Shown: positions 16,987-26,092, counted from the first letter of the stretch. The stretch: DNA of 64,000 nt from Micromonospora sp. MH99 (GCF_021442385.1 NZ_MUZA01000022.1:1-64000); one strand, 5' to 3'. The notes: generated from the letters alone by a model not told the origin. Program-made: numbers and translations.

Positions 16987-17896
16987 AGCGGGCCGGGCCG
17001 GCGGCCTCACCCTCGGCGCGCTGGGTGTGCTCGGGTTCAGCCTCTCGCTGCCCGCGACCCGCGTCGCCGTCCAGCAGAACCTCGACCCCTGGTTCGTCGC
17101 GTTCGGCCGGGCGGTCGGCGCGGGGCTGCTGGCCTGGGCGTACCTGCGTCTCACCGGCGCACCCCGGCCCTCGCGCGGTCAGTGGCGGCGGCTGGCGGTG
17201 GTCGCCCTCGGCGTCGTCGTGGGCTTTCCGTTGTTCACCTCGCTGGCGCTTCGCACCCAGACCTCCGCGCACGGCGCGGTAGTCATCGCCGCGCTGCCCG
17301 CGATGACGGCCGTGTTCGCGGTGCTGCGTGCCGGTGAACGCCCGCCGCCGCTGTTCTGGGTCGCCAGCATCGGCGGCCTGCTGGCGGTGCTGGCCTTTCT
17401 CGGCGCCGGTGGCGAGGTGACCGGCACGCTCGCCCTGCCCGACCTGTTCCTGCTCACCGCGGTCGTGCTCTGCGGCCTGGGTTACGCCGAGGGTGGCGCG
17501 CTCGCCCGCGAGCTGGGTGGCGCGCGGACGATCTGCTGGGCGTTGCTGCTCGCGCTGCCCGTCACCGTGCCCGTCACTCTCGTCGCCGCTGTGGCCGACC
17601 GGCCGCACGCCGACGCCCTCGGCTGGTCGGCGTTCGGCTACCTCACAGTCGTCTCGATGTTTCTGGGCTTCTTCGCCTGGTACGCGGGTCTGGCCCGGGG
17701 CGGCATCGCGCAGGTCGGTCAGGTCCAGCTCGCGCAGCCGGTGCTCACGCTGGGGTGGTCGGCACTCCTGCTCGGCGAGAGCGTCACCCCCGCCTCGGTA
17801 GCGGCGGCGGTGGTGGTGCTGGTGTGCGTCGTCTTGGTCCAACGCACCCGGCGATCGGAGCTCGCCGCACGACGGGCACGACCGGGCCCGGTCTAG
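16946..17896 (+). CDS. EamA/DMT-family transporter
   Basis: A 316-residue, ten-helix drug/metabolite transporter of the EamA (RhaT-like) family; two repeats of five helices are visible (helix 1 LTLGALGVLGFSLSLPATRV, end of the second repeat LGWSALLLGESVTPASVAAAVVVLVCVVLV). Members export amino acids, metabolites or drugs. Paired with a MocR regulator that could sense the substrate or PLP. Codons 4-9 also encode the operator palindrome. Its stop shares the tetranucleotide CTAG (17893-17896) with the stop of the convergent HxlR gene. Confidence 0.85.
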   Translation: MRDNSSATVAGAVTAGRAGGLTLGALGVLGFSLSLPATRVAVQQNLDPWFVAFGRAVGAGLLAWAYLRLTGAPRPSRGQWRRLAVVALGVVVGFPLFTSLALRTQTSAHGAVVIAALPAMTAVFAVLRAGERPPPLFWVASIGGLLAVLAFLGAGGEVTGTLALPDLFLLTAVVLCGLGYAEGGALARELGGARTICWALLLALPVTVPVTLVAAVADRPHADALGWSAFGYLTVVSMFLGFFAWYAGLARGGIAQVGQVQLAQPVLTLGWSALLLGESVTPASVAAAVVVLVCVVLVQRTRRSELAARRARPGPV

Positions 17897-18288
17897 CCCT
17901 GGTCGCGCTCGCGGGCGGCCTGCACCTCGGGCACCGAGGCCTCCAGGAGGTCCGCGAGGCCGCGCAACTGATCGGCGACCCGGGCGCCGAGCGGGGTCAG
18001 CGAGTATTCGACGCGCGGCGGGATCGCGGTGAGCACCTCGCGGGTGAGCATGCCGTCGCGTTCAAGAGTCTGCAGGGTCTGGGAGAGCATCCGCTCGCTG
18101 ACCCCGTCGATGCGCCGCCGCAGCGCGTTGAACCGGTAACTGCCCTCACCGAGCGCGAGGAGGGCGAGCGAGGCCCATTTCGAGGTGACGCTCTCGAAGG
18201 CGGCGCGGGACGTGCAGCCGCGCGCGAAGACATCGCTGACGAGTTCCTGGGTAGGCCCCGCCGGGTCCCGGGCCGGCATGCCGCTCAT
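17893..18288 (-). CDS. HxlR (DUF24) regulator, QorR-like, one N-terminal cysteine
   Basis: A 131-residue winged-helix regulator of the HxlR/DUF24 family (SKWASLALLALGEGSYRFNALRRRIDGVSERMLSQTLQTLERDGML). A single Cys at position 25 (RGCTSRAAF) is where redox-sensing members such as YodB, HypR and QorR have their reactive cysteine. It is divergent from an NmrA/QorB-like quinone reductase gene, the same arrangement as qorR-qor2 in Corynebacterium, so regulation of that gene by quinone or disulfide stress is likely. Its stop codon overlaps that of the EamA gene (CTAG). Confidence 0.85.
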   Translation of the reverse strand: MSGMPARDPAGPTQELVSDVFARGCTSRAAFESVTSKWASLALLALGEGSYRFNALRRRIDGVSERMLSQTLQTLERDGMLTREVLTAIPPRVEYSLTPLGARVADQLRGLADLLEASVPEVQAARERDQG

Positions 18289-18295
18289 CTCACCA

Positions 18296-18347
18296 GCTTA
18301 CCCGACGCTTACCCGAGAGCTTGTGCTATAGATTCGTAAGTGCTTAC
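18296..18347. promoter_or_regulatory. Candidate HxlR operators and promoter
   Basis: GCTTACCCGA occurs twice, at 18296-18305 and 18307-18316, and GTAAG-TG-CTTAC forms an inverted pair at 18336-18347. TATAGAT (18327-18333) lies between them and is a good -10 box for the rightward gene. CTTAC thus occurs three times within 52 bases. HxlR binding is inferred from position and symmetry. Confidence 0.6.
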
Positions 18348-18375
18348 GTTTCGTCACCGTCTATCGGAGGTCCCC

Positions 18376-19233
<858 letters not shown>

Positions 19234-19248
19234 GGGGACCCGGATCCG

Positions 19249-19286
19249 CGGGCGGGCGACGGGCGTACGGCCCCGTCGCCCGCCCG
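19249..19286 (+). terminator. Hairpin terminator
   Basis: CGGGCGGGCGACGGG (19249-19263) and its exact reverse complement at 19272-19286 with an 8-base loop, 16 bases after the NmrA-like gene. Confidence 0.7.
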
Positions 19287-19354
19287 GCGCACGGCCGGCG
19301 AAGCGGGACCGGTCGGGGCCACCTCGGGACCGCCCCACCTTCCTTGATCTTGGC

Positions 19355-19360
19355 TAGGGT
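19355..19360 (+). promoter_or_regulatory. -10 box of a probable leaderless promoter
   Basis: TAGGGT, then GGTGAC, then an ATG at 19367 that opens a 27-codon upstream frame coupled to the cation channel. Confidence 0.45.
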
Positions 19361-19366
19361 GGTGAC

Positions 19367-19450
19367 ATGCCTCCGCGCCGCCCCCACGACGACCGGAGGG
19401 GGGCCCACACGACGGCTCCTACGCGCGCCGACCGATCGGCAGCCGAATGA
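19367..19450 (+). CDS. 27-residue upstream ORF coupled to the ion channel gene
   Basis: A short frame from the ATG at 19367 encoding MPPRRPHDDRRGAHTTAPTR and seven more residues; its TGA overlaps the ATG of the channel gene (ATGA at 19447-19450). It lies 6 bases after a TAGGGT -10 box. The peptide is basic and polar with no domain. Because the channel start has no ribosome binding site, this frame may deliver ribosomes to it by coupling. Alternatively it could be the true N-terminus only if frameshifted, which is unlikely. Confidence 0.45.
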   Translation: MPPRRPHDDRRGAHTTAPTRADRSAAE

Positions 19451-20394
19451 GCGGCTCGCCGGCGCCGGCGCAGCGACGCCCACCGTCCACACCAGGACGT
19501 GCCCGGCCCGCGCTGACCGATGTCTGCGCGCGGGTCGCCCGGTCCCGGCCCTTCGAGATCGGCATCGTCGTCGTCATCCTCGCCAACGGGATCGTCCTCG
19601 GGCTGGAGACGTACGACGGTCTGGTCCCCGCGACCCCGGCGCTGCACGCCCTGGAGGCGATCTTCCGCGCGGTCTTCGTCGTCGAGATCGGCATCCGGCT
19701 GGCGGCCTACGGGCGACGTCCGCAGGACTTCTTCCGGTACGGCTGGAACGTCTTCGACTTCGTCGTGATCGCGGCCATCTTCGTTCCGGGCCTGCACGGC
19801 GACTCGGCGCTGCTGCGCGTGGTGCGGGTCGCCCGGATGGTCCGGCTGGTGCGGTTCTCGCCGGGCCTGCGGACCATCGTGTCCGCGCTGTGGCGCAGCC
19901 TGCCCGGCGTCGGCGGGTTCCTCGCCCTGGCCGTGGTGACGCTCTACGTGTACGGGATGGCCGGCTGGCTGATCTTCGGCGACAGGTACCCGGACGAGTA
20001 CGGCGACATCGGCCGCTCGCTGCTGACGTTGTTCGTGCTGCTCTCGCTGGAGACACTGCCGGACCTCATCGAGCAGGGCCTGGCCATCTCGCCGTGGACG
20101 CTGCTCTACTACGTCAGCTACGTGGTGATCACCGTCAACCTGCTGCTCAACATCCTCATCGCGGTCATCGTCAACTCGATGGAGGAGGCCCGCCGCCTGG
20201 AGATGACCGAGCGGTTGGCCCCCGGCTACGACGAGGACGGCGACGGCGTACCCGACGAGGTGGACCGCATCGCGCTCACCCAGCGGCTGGACGACCTGCG
20301 GGCGGTCATCGCCGAGTTGGAACGGGAGTTGCGGATCGACCGGGAGGACGCGCACGGCCGACCGCACCGGGAGGACGTCCGCTCCAAACGGTGA
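19447..20394 (+). CDS. Voltage-gated cation channel (bacterial Nav-like ion transport protein)
   Basis: A 315-residue single-repeat six-helix channel subunit, expected to form tetramers in the membrane. S4 carries arginines every third residue (R124, 127, 130, 133, 136: LLRVVRVARMVRLVRF). The selectivity-filter loop reads LSLETLPD at 199-206, against TLESW in NaChBac-type sodium channels, so selectivity may differ. S6 is about 217-245. After it comes a Ca-binding-like loop DEDGDGVPDEVD (262-273), then an amphipathic coiled coil about 276-300, as in the neck of bacterial Nav channels. There is no ribosome site; the start overlaps the stop of a 27-residue upstream frame. Confidence 0.87.
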   Translation: MSGSPAPAQRRPPSTPGRARPALTDVCARVARSRPFEIGIVVVILANGIVLGLETYDGLVPATPALHALEAIFRAVFVVEIGIRLAAYGRRPQDFFRYGWNVFDFVVIAAIFVPGLHGDSALLRVVRVARMVRLVRFSPGLRTIVSALWRSLPGVGGFLALAVVTLYVYGMAGWLIFGDRYPDEYGDIGRSLLTLFVLLSLETLPDLIEQGLAISPWTLLYYVSYVVITVNLLLNILIAVIVNSMEEARRLEMTERLAPGYDEDGDGVPDEVDRIALTQRLDDLRAVIAELERELRIDREDAHGRPHREDVRSKR

Positions 20395-20472
20395 TCCGAC
20401 GTTGACACTCGGTGGCAACGGGATCGGCTAGTCTCGATGCTCGTCCCAGGGGCCGACTGAAGGGGCATCTCC

Positions 20473-21642
20473 ATGACGGCCAGCGTCGACAATGTCCAGT
20501 CCCGCACCGACGTCCTGACCACACTCGGCACCGTGATCGACGACGTGATCCGCCCACGGGCGGAGGCCGTCGACCGGGACGGCGCCTTCCCCCGCGAGGG
20601 CGTCGACGCCCTCGCCGCGGCGGGCCTGCTCGGCCTGGCCTGCTCGCCCGAGGTCGGTGGCGGCGGCCAGGGCATGCGCGCTGTCGCCGACGTCATCGAA
20701 CGGCTGGCCGCCGAGTGCGGGTCCACCGCGATGGTGGTGCTGATGCACTACGCGGCGACCGCCGTCATCGAGGCGCACGGCCCGCACGAGGTGCGCACAG
20801 CCATCGCCGACGGGCGTCACCTGACCACGTTGGCGTTCTCCGAGTTCGGTTCCCGCAGCCACTTCTGGTCGCCCACCGGCTCGGCGACGGCGTCCGGCGA
20901 CGACGCGGTGCGACTCGACGCCCGCAAGAGTTGGGTCACCTCGGCGGGCGAGGCCGAGAGCTACGTCTGGTCGAGTCTCCCGCTGGCGTCGGGGGCCGGG
21001 CCGATGACGCTGTGGCTCGTGCCCGCCGACAGCGCCGGGCTCCGCGTCGCCGGTGACTTCGACGGGCTGGGCCTTCGCGGCAACGGCTCCCGGCCGATGA
21101 CGGCCGAGGGCGTGGTGGTCCCCGCCGACGCGATGCTGGGCACCGACGGCACCGGCCTGGACACCGCGCTCGGCGCCGTACTCCCCTGGTTCCTGGTGCT
21201 CAACTCGGCGTTCTGTCTCGGCCTCGCCGACAGCGCGGTCGCCGAGGCGGCCCGGCACCTCACCGGCACCACGCTCACGCACACCGGCGCGGCGCTTCGG
21301 GACGCGCCCGTGGCCCGACGCGACTTCGCCCAGTTGAAGATCCGCACGGACGCCCTGCGCGCCTTCCTCGGTGACACCCTCACCGCGGTGGAGACCGGCC
21401 GCGACGACGCGACGCTGCGCGTGTTGCAGGTCAAGGCCCTGGCGGGCGAGACGGTCGCGGACGTCACCGACGGCGCGATGCGGCTCTGCGGTGGCAGCGC
21501 CTTTCGCAAGGAGCTGGGCCTGGAGCGCCGGTTCCGCGACTCGCGGGCCGCCCGGGTGATGGCACCGACCACTGACGCTCTGCACGACTTCGTGGGCCGC
21601 GTCGCCACCGGCCTGCCGCTGCTCGACGAGGCCAACCGCTGA
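20473..21642 (+). CDS. Acyl-CoA dehydrogenase-fold flavoprotein lacking the usual catalytic Glu
   Basis: A 389-residue protein with the acyl-CoA dehydrogenase fold (helical N-domain, TLAFSEFGSRSHFWSPTGSA at the FAD loop, DARKSWVTSAGEAESYVW, RDFAQLKIRTDALRAFL). The C-terminal segment reads RDSRAARVMAPTTDALHDFVGR, where classical dehydrogenases have a Glu in an EGT motif. The missing base suggests a flavin-dependent monooxygenase (DszC/SfnC-like) or oxidase role rather than beta-oxidation. It is the first gene of a three-gene unit: its TGA overlaps the ATG of the next gene (TGATG). AAGGGG precedes the ATG. Substrate unknown. Confidence 0.8.
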   Translation: MTASVDNVQSRTDVLTTLGTVIDDVIRPRAEAVDRDGAFPREGVDALAAAGLLGLACSPEVGGGGQGMRAVADVIERLAAECGSTAMVVLMHYAATAVIEAHGPHEVRTAIADGRHLTTLAFSEFGSRSHFWSPTGSATASGDDAVRLDARKSWVTSAGEAESYVWSSLPLASGAGPMTLWLVPADSAGLRVAGDFDGLGLRGNGSRPMTAEGVVVPADAMLGTDGTGLDTALGAVLPWFLVLNSAFCLGLADSAVAEAARHLTGTTLTHTGAALRDAPVARRDFAQLKIRTDALRAFLGDTLTAVETGRDDATLRVLQVKALAGETVADVTDGAMRLCGGSAFRKELGLERRFRDSRAARVMAPTTDALHDFVGRVATGLPLLDEANR

Positions 21643-22487
21643 TGGCGGCGCCGTCGGTACTGATGGGCGCGGTCGCGTACGACCCCAAGGTCGTCACCAT
21701 CTGGGAGGGCTTTCGCGGCTGGTTGCGCGATCACGGCCTGGATTTCGACTTCGTTCTCTACTCGCACTACGAGCGACAGGTCGAGGACCTCGTCGCCGGC
21801 CGCATCGACGCGGCCTGGAACTCCCCGCTCGCGTGGCTGCGCGCCGAGCGGTTGGCAACGGCCCGGGGCGGCTCCGTGCAGGCGCTCACGATGCGCGACA
21901 CCGACCGGGACCTCACCTCGGTCGTGGTGGTGCGCGCCGATTCGCCGGTACACCGGGTCGAGGATCTCCCCGGGAGGGTGGTGGCCACCGGCGCGGTGGA
22001 CAGTCCGCAGGCCACGCTGATCCCGCTCGGTCACCTCGCCGCGGCCGGAGTCCGTGTCGACGTGCGCCGGTTCGACGTCGGCGTCGGGCTGCACGGTGAC
22101 CACGTCGGAGGCGAACGTGACGCCGCCCGCGCCCTCGCGGCCGGGGAGGTCGACGCCGCCTGCATGATCGACGCCAACCACCTGATGTTCGTCCAGGAGG
22201 GCACGCTGCCATCCGAGGGCACCCGGATCGTCGCGCAGACCGGTCGGTACGACCACTGCAACATGACGGTGCGCGAGCCGGCGTCCGACGGGGTCCAGCT
22301 CTTCGGCACCCTGCTGCGCGGCATGTCGTACGCCGATCCGCAGGTCCGCCCGCTGCTGGACCTGGAGGGCCTTACGGCCTGGCAGGACGGCCGTACGACG
22401 GGGTACGACGCCCTCGCCGAGGCGGTCGACGCGAGTGGGTTCTACGCCGCCGACGGGCGGGTGACCGCCGCGGACTACCGGCCGTGA
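21642..22487 (+). CDS. PhnD/transferrin-like periplasmic-binding-fold protein without signal peptide
   Basis: A 281-residue type 2 periplasmic-binding-protein fold related to PhnD (phosphonate/phosphite binding): MGAVAYDPKVVTIWEGFRG at the start, WNSPLAWLRAERLA, TSVVVVRADSPVHRVEDLPG, AACMIDANHLMFVQEG. It has no signal peptide or lipobox and begins directly with the first strand of the fold, so it is cytoplasmic. It is translationally linked on both sides (TGATG with the gene before, GTGA with the gene after), and no ABC permease or ATPase is nearby. It may be an enzyme or small-molecule carrier, as for other cytoplasmic members of this fold; this is inference. Confidence 0.75.
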   Translation: MAAPSVLMGAVAYDPKVVTIWEGFRGWLRDHGLDFDFVLYSHYERQVEDLVAGRIDAAWNSPLAWLRAERLATARGGSVQALTMRDTDRDLTSVVVVRADSPVHRVEDLPGRVVATGAVDSPQATLIPLGHLAAAGVRVDVRRFDVGVGLHGDHVGGERDAARALAAGEVDAACMIDANHLMFVQEGTLPSEGTRIVAQTGRYDHCNMTVREPASDGVQLFGTLLRGMSYADPQVRPLLDLEGLTAWQDGRTTGYDALAEAVDASGFYAADGRVTAADYRP

Positions 22488-23689
22488 CCGCCGACGTCGA
22501 GATCGACCTGGGCGGCCTCGGCTTCGGCAGTGGCGCGCACCTGTTGGTGCAGCGCGCCCTGGCCGGGTTGCCGCCCGGTGCCCGTGTGGCGGTCTCCGGC
22601 ACCGATGCGGCGTTGGGCGTGCACCTGCCGGCGTGGTGCCGCAACCGGGGTCACCGGGTCGAATGGCCCGATCCGGCGGACCGGAGTCGCCTGGTGGCGG
22701 TGGTCGTCCGGGGCGCCGCCGACGACGACCGCTGGTTCGGCGCGGAGCGGGCCGGGCCTGCCCTGCCGTCGGCGCTGAGCAGTCGTCCACCGCCCCGCTG
22801 GGGCCTCGGTGCCCGTGGCGCGCTGCTGGAGGCCGGCGGACCCGAGGCCCGCTTCGACCTGGACGACCGCGATCTGGTGTGGGCCGACATCGCCCCCGCG
22901 CTGTACGCGCAGGCCGCCGCACGGCAGTGGGACCCGCAGACGGCGGTGCCGTGGGACGACACGTTCGCGCTGCCGCCGGATGTCGAGGCCGCGGTGGTGC
23001 AGATCATGACCTACCTGGTCGAGAACGAGCAGGCGGCTCTCGTCGTACCGGCCCGGTTCATCGGTCGCATCCACCCGCACTTTCGGGAGGTGATGCAGTT
23101 CCTCGCGGTGCAGGTGGCCGACGAGGCCCGGCACATGGAGGTCTTCAGCCGGCGGGCGCTGCTGCGCGGCGCGGAGTTGGGCACGTCCTCGGCGGGTGGC
23201 CGGCAGTCGCTGTTCACACTCGTCGCCGAGTCCGATTTCGCCCTCGCGTCGTTCCTGCTCTCGGTGCTCGGTGAGGGCAGCTTCGTCGACCTGCTGGGGT
23301 TCCTGGTGCGGCACGCTCCCGATCCGGTGACCCGCCGGATCTGCTGGTTGGCGATGCAGGACGAGCGCCGGCACGTGGTGTTCGGCATGGCCCACCTGGA
23401 GCACCAGGCGACTGTCGACCCACTGCTGCGGGACCGACTCCGTGCCGCGATCCACCGTCGTCACGACGCGTTGGCCGACACCGCGGGCCTGAACGCGGAC
23501 GTCTTCGACGCGCTGGTGGTGCTCGCGGCGGGCGGGTGGGACCCCGATGACGTGGCCGCCGGCTTCGACCACGTCCGTGCTCTGCAACAGGCGATGGACC
23601 AGGGCCGCCAGCGCCGCCTCGTCCGGCTGGGCTTCCGGCCGGACGAGGCGGCCGCGCTCTCCGCCCTGCACACCCGCAACTTCATGTAG
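22484..23689 (+). CDS. TusA-like domain fused to ferritin-like diiron protein
   Basis: A 401-residue fusion. Residues 5-62 resemble a TusA sulfur-carrier domain (LGGLGFGS...GARVAVSGTDAALGVHLPAWCRNRGHRVEW), but the active CPxP cysteine is absent (GSGA in its place). Residues 160-400 are a ferritin-like four-helix diiron domain of the oxygenase type, with E180/E182, DEARH (E214, H217), E249 or E264, and DERRH (E294, H297) as metal ligands. Starts at a GTG (22484) overlapping the previous stop. Probably an N- or C-oxygenase working with the flavoprotein and PhnD-like protein of the same operon. Confidence 0.72.
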   Translation: MTADVEIDLGGLGFGSGAHLLVQRALAGLPPGARVAVSGTDAALGVHLPAWCRNRGHRVEWPDPADRSRLVAVVVRGAADDDRWFGAERAGPALPSALSSRPPPRWGLGARGALLEAGGPEARFDLDDRDLVWADIAPALYAQAAARQWDPQTAVPWDDTFALPPDVEAAVVQIMTYLVENEQAALVVPARFIGRIHPHFREVMQFLAVQVADEARHMEVFSRRALLRGAELGTSSAGGRQSLFTLVAESDFALASFLLSVLGEGSFVDLLGFLVRHAPDPVTRRICWLAMQDERRHVVFGMAHLEHQATVDPLLRDRLRAAIHRRHDALADTAGLNADVFDALVVLAAGGWDPDDVAAGFDHVRALQQAMDQGRQRRLVRLGFRPDEAAALSALHTRNFM

Positions 23690-23727
23690 ACCCCGGCGCA
23701 CGGCACCGGGCGTACCGTGGAACCGCC

Positions 23728-24081
23728 ATGGACACCGAATCCCGCGCGCTCCGGGCGGATCTCCTGCGGCGACGCGACGAAACCGTTGCGGAGGCCGTCG
23801 CGCTGGAGGGCGACCTGCGGAGCCTGTTCGAGGCGTCCCGGTCGTCGAACGCCGACGACGAGCACGACCCCGAGGGCAGCACCATCGCGTTCGAACGGGC
23901 ACAGCTCAGCGCCGTCCTGGACGCGACACGTCGACGCCTGGCCGAACTGGACGAGGCGGTGAGCCGCGTCGACGACGGCAGCTACGGCATCTGCGAACGA
24001 TGCCGGCGCCCGATTCCCGCCGAGCGGCTCGCCGCCCGCCCGTCGGCGCGTACCTGCGTGGCCTGCGCCAGCCGACGGTGA
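23728..24081 (+). CDS. TraR/DksA-type zinc-finger protein
   Basis: A 117-residue protein: residues 1-80 form an antiparallel helical coiled coil with the acidic segment NADDEHDPEGSTIAFERAQ, and a C4 zinc finger follows (CERC and CVAC, 17 residues apart). DksA/TraR proteins bind the RNA polymerase secondary channel; in actinobacteria many are uncharacterised or resemble the general stress protein YocK. Starts 38 bases after the diiron gene with no clear terminator between, so read-through is possible. Converges on the FAD oxidoreductase gene, 48 bases apart. Confidence 0.85.
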   Translation: MDTESRALRADLLRRRDETVAEAVALEGDLRSLFEASRSSNADDEHDPEGSTIAFERAQLSAVLDATRRRLAELDEAVSRVDDGSYGICERCRRPIPAERLAARPSARTCVACASRR

Positions 24082-24129
24082 CGGCGCCCACGGGCCCGGG
24101 GGCCGGCGGACGCCGCCGCCACGGGGACG

Positions 24130-25536
24130 TCAGCTGGCGCAGCAGCCGCCGGCCTGGCCCTCGACGGGCGCGGTGTCGACGGCGACGAGGCTGAGCAGCC
24201 CGCCGGAGACGCCGGTGGCCAGCCCGCGTCGGGCCGGCTCGACGACCGGCGTCGGGCCGCAGCAGCTGTCGCCGCTGACCGAGTCGGCGGCGTTGCTGTT
24301 GCACACGCCGGTCTCGGGCAGGTCGAGCTGGACGTCCCGGGCGGCGGCCCAGTCTCCGGCCAGGGCGGCGACTACCGAGCGGACCTGCTCATAGCCGGTG
24401 GCCATGAGGAACGTCGGCGCCCGACCGTAGGACTTCATGCCGACGGCGTGGTAGCCGACCTCCGGGTGGGTGAGCTCGTCGATGCCGTGCGGAGGCACGG
24501 TGCCGCAGGAGTGCTCGTTCGGGTCGATCAGTGGGGCGAGCGCGCGGGTCGCGCCCAGCACCGGGTCGAGGTCCAGCCGCAGTTCGGCGGTGATCGAGTG
24601 GTCCGGGCGGAACCCGGTGGCCGCGACGACACGGTCCACGAGCACCGACTCCTCGCCGCCGTCGGCGTGCCGGACGACCACCCGGACGCGTCCGTCGGCA
24701 GGTGTGAGGGCGTGCACCCAGAAGCCGGTGAGCAGCCGGACCCGGCCCGCGTCGACGTGCTGCCGCAGCCGTGCGCCGAGAGCGCCACGCGCCGGTAGGG
24801 CGTCGGCGTCCCCGCCACCGTACGTGCGCGCGGGCGAGGTGGTGCGGATCGCCCAGGTCACCTCGGTGCCGGGCTCGGTGGCGGCCAGTTCCGCCAGGGA
24901 CAGCAGGGTGTTCGCGGCGGAGTGACCGGCGCCCACGACGAGCGTGTGCCGGCCGGCGAAGCGGTCCCGGTCGGCGCCGAGCACGTCGGGCAGGGCGTGT
25001 TCGAGGTACGCGGCGGCGTCGGCCTCCCCCCGGGCGGGCAGGCCGGACGCGCCGAGGACGTTCGGGGTGTCCCAGGTGCCGGAGGCGTCGAGCACGGCGC
25101 GGGCCAGCAGCTCCTCTCCGTCGGCGAGGCGGACCAGGAACGGCGTGGTGTCGCGGCCGGCAGTGCGCAGCCGATCGAGGCCGAGGCGGCTGATCGCCTG
25201 CACCCGGGCGCCGTAGCGGACGTGCGGCTTGAGCTGGGGCAGCTCCGCGAGCGGCTGGAGGTACGCGCGGACCATCTCGGCGCCGGTCGGCAGGGCCTCC
25301 GGGTCGGGGGCGATCCAGCCGGCGTCGTCGAGGATCCGGCGCGCGGCCGGGTCGATGTTGTAGCGCCAGGGCGAGAAGACCCGGACGTGACCCCATCGGG
25401 CGACGGCGGCGCCGGGGGTGTCGCCGGCTTCCAGGACGACGAAGGGCAGGCCGCGTTCGTGCAGGTGGGCGGCGGCGGCGAGGCCGGTCGGGCCGGCGCC
25501 GACGACCACGACGGGAAGGCTGTCCAGAGCGTTCAT
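24130..25536 (-). CDS. FAD/NAD(P) oxidoreductase of the arsenic locus, Cys-rich tail
   Basis: A 468-residue flavin-containing monooxygenase-like protein. FAD motif VVVVGAGPTGLAAAAHL at 9-25, NAD(P)H motif LVVGAGHSAANTLLSL at about 197-212, and ATGFRPDHS in the C-terminal third. The final 60 residues are an appended tail with Cys clusters (ETGVCNSN, GDSCCGPTP, GGCCAS-end), suited to binding As(III). Similar FAD proteins occur in actinobacterial ars clusters (ArsO-like); the reaction is unproven. Probably co-transcribed with the acetyltransferase 14 bases upstream, from the ars operator region. Confidence 0.78.
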   Translation of the reverse strand: MNALDSLPVVVVGAGPTGLAAAAHLHERGLPFVVLEAGDTPGAAVARWGHVRVFSPWRYNIDPAARRILDDAGWIAPDPEALPTGAEMVRAYLQPLAELPQLKPHVRYGARVQAISRLGLDRLRTAGRDTTPFLVRLADGEELLARAVLDASGTWDTPNVLGASGLPARGEADAAAYLEHALPDVLGADRDRFAGRHTLVVGAGHSAANTLLSLAELAATEPGTEVTWAIRTTSPARTYGGGDADALPARGALGARLRQHVDAGRVRLLTGFWVHALTPADGRVRVVVRHADGGEESVLVDRVVAATGFRPDHSITAELRLDLDPVLGATRALAPLIDPNEHSCGTVPPHGIDELTHPEVGYHAVGMKSYGRAPTFLMATGYEQVRSVVAALAGDWAAARDVQLDLPETGVCNSNAADSVSGDSCCGPTPVVEPARRGLATGVSGGLLSLVAVDTAPVEGQAGGCCAS

Positions 25537-25550
25537 CGGGTGACTCCTTG

Positions 25551-26048
25551 TCAGGTGATGGTGGGGCTGCGGCGTTCCAGCAGGACCACGTCGCGCCAGC
25601 GGTCGTGGTGGCGGCCGATCCGCTCCCGGACGCCGATGACGCGGAACCCGGCCCGACGGTGCAGGGCCAGGCTGCCGGCGTTCTCCGGGAAGATGCCGGA
25701 CTGGATGGTCCAGATGCCGGCGGCCTCGGTCGAGGTGATCAGCGCGTCGAGCAACAGCCGGCCGACCCCGCGCCCCTGGGCGGCCGGGTCGACGTAGACG
25801 GAGTGCTCGACCACGCCGGCGTAGACCGGGCGGCTCGATGTCGGTGTGACCGCGACCCAGCCGAGGAGGGCGTCACCGTCGTCCACGGCCACGAAGCGGT
25901 GCGCGGTCAGCCGGGTGGCGTCGAACGCCGGCCAGGTCGGCGCGGTGGTCTCGAAGCTGGCGTCACCGCCGTCGAGGCCTGCCTGGTAGATCGTCAGGAC
26001 GCGGTCGGCGTCGCTGGCGGTCATCGGGCGCGTGGTCGGGTCGGCCAT
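25551..26048 (-). CDS. arsN1: ArsN1-like GNAT N-acetyltransferase
   Basis: A 165-residue GNAT acetyltransferase of the phosphinothricin/arsinothricin type: TRPMTASDADRVLTIYQAGL, DASFET, the acetyl-CoA loop VDPAAQGRGVGRLLLDALI (about 91-109) and LALHRRAGFRVIGVRERIG. ArsN1 proteins acetylate the organoarsenical antibiotic arsinothricin or phosphinothricin. The location, divergent from arsR with the ars operators between, supports ArsN1 over Pat. The FAD oxidoreductase follows 14 bases later in the same direction. Confidence 0.8.
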   Translation of the reverse strand: MADPTTRPMTASDADRVLTIYQAGLDGGDASFETTAPTWPAFDATRLTAHRFVAVDDGDALLGWVAVTPTSSRPVYAGVVEHSVYVDPAAQGRGVGRLLLDALITSTEAAGIWTIQSGIFPENAGSLALHRRAGFRVIGVRERIGRHHDRWRDVVLLERRSPTIT

Positions 26049-26092
26049 CGGCGTGCTCCGTTCCGGCTCGGACGATGAGAGACTGTCTCGAC

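Noticed and set aside
20402..20434. TTGACA followed by TAGTCT before the flavoprotein cassette, as a promoter
   Set aside because: The spacer is 21 bases, too long for a normal sigma-70 promoter; the -35 match may be chance, so it is not listed as a feature.
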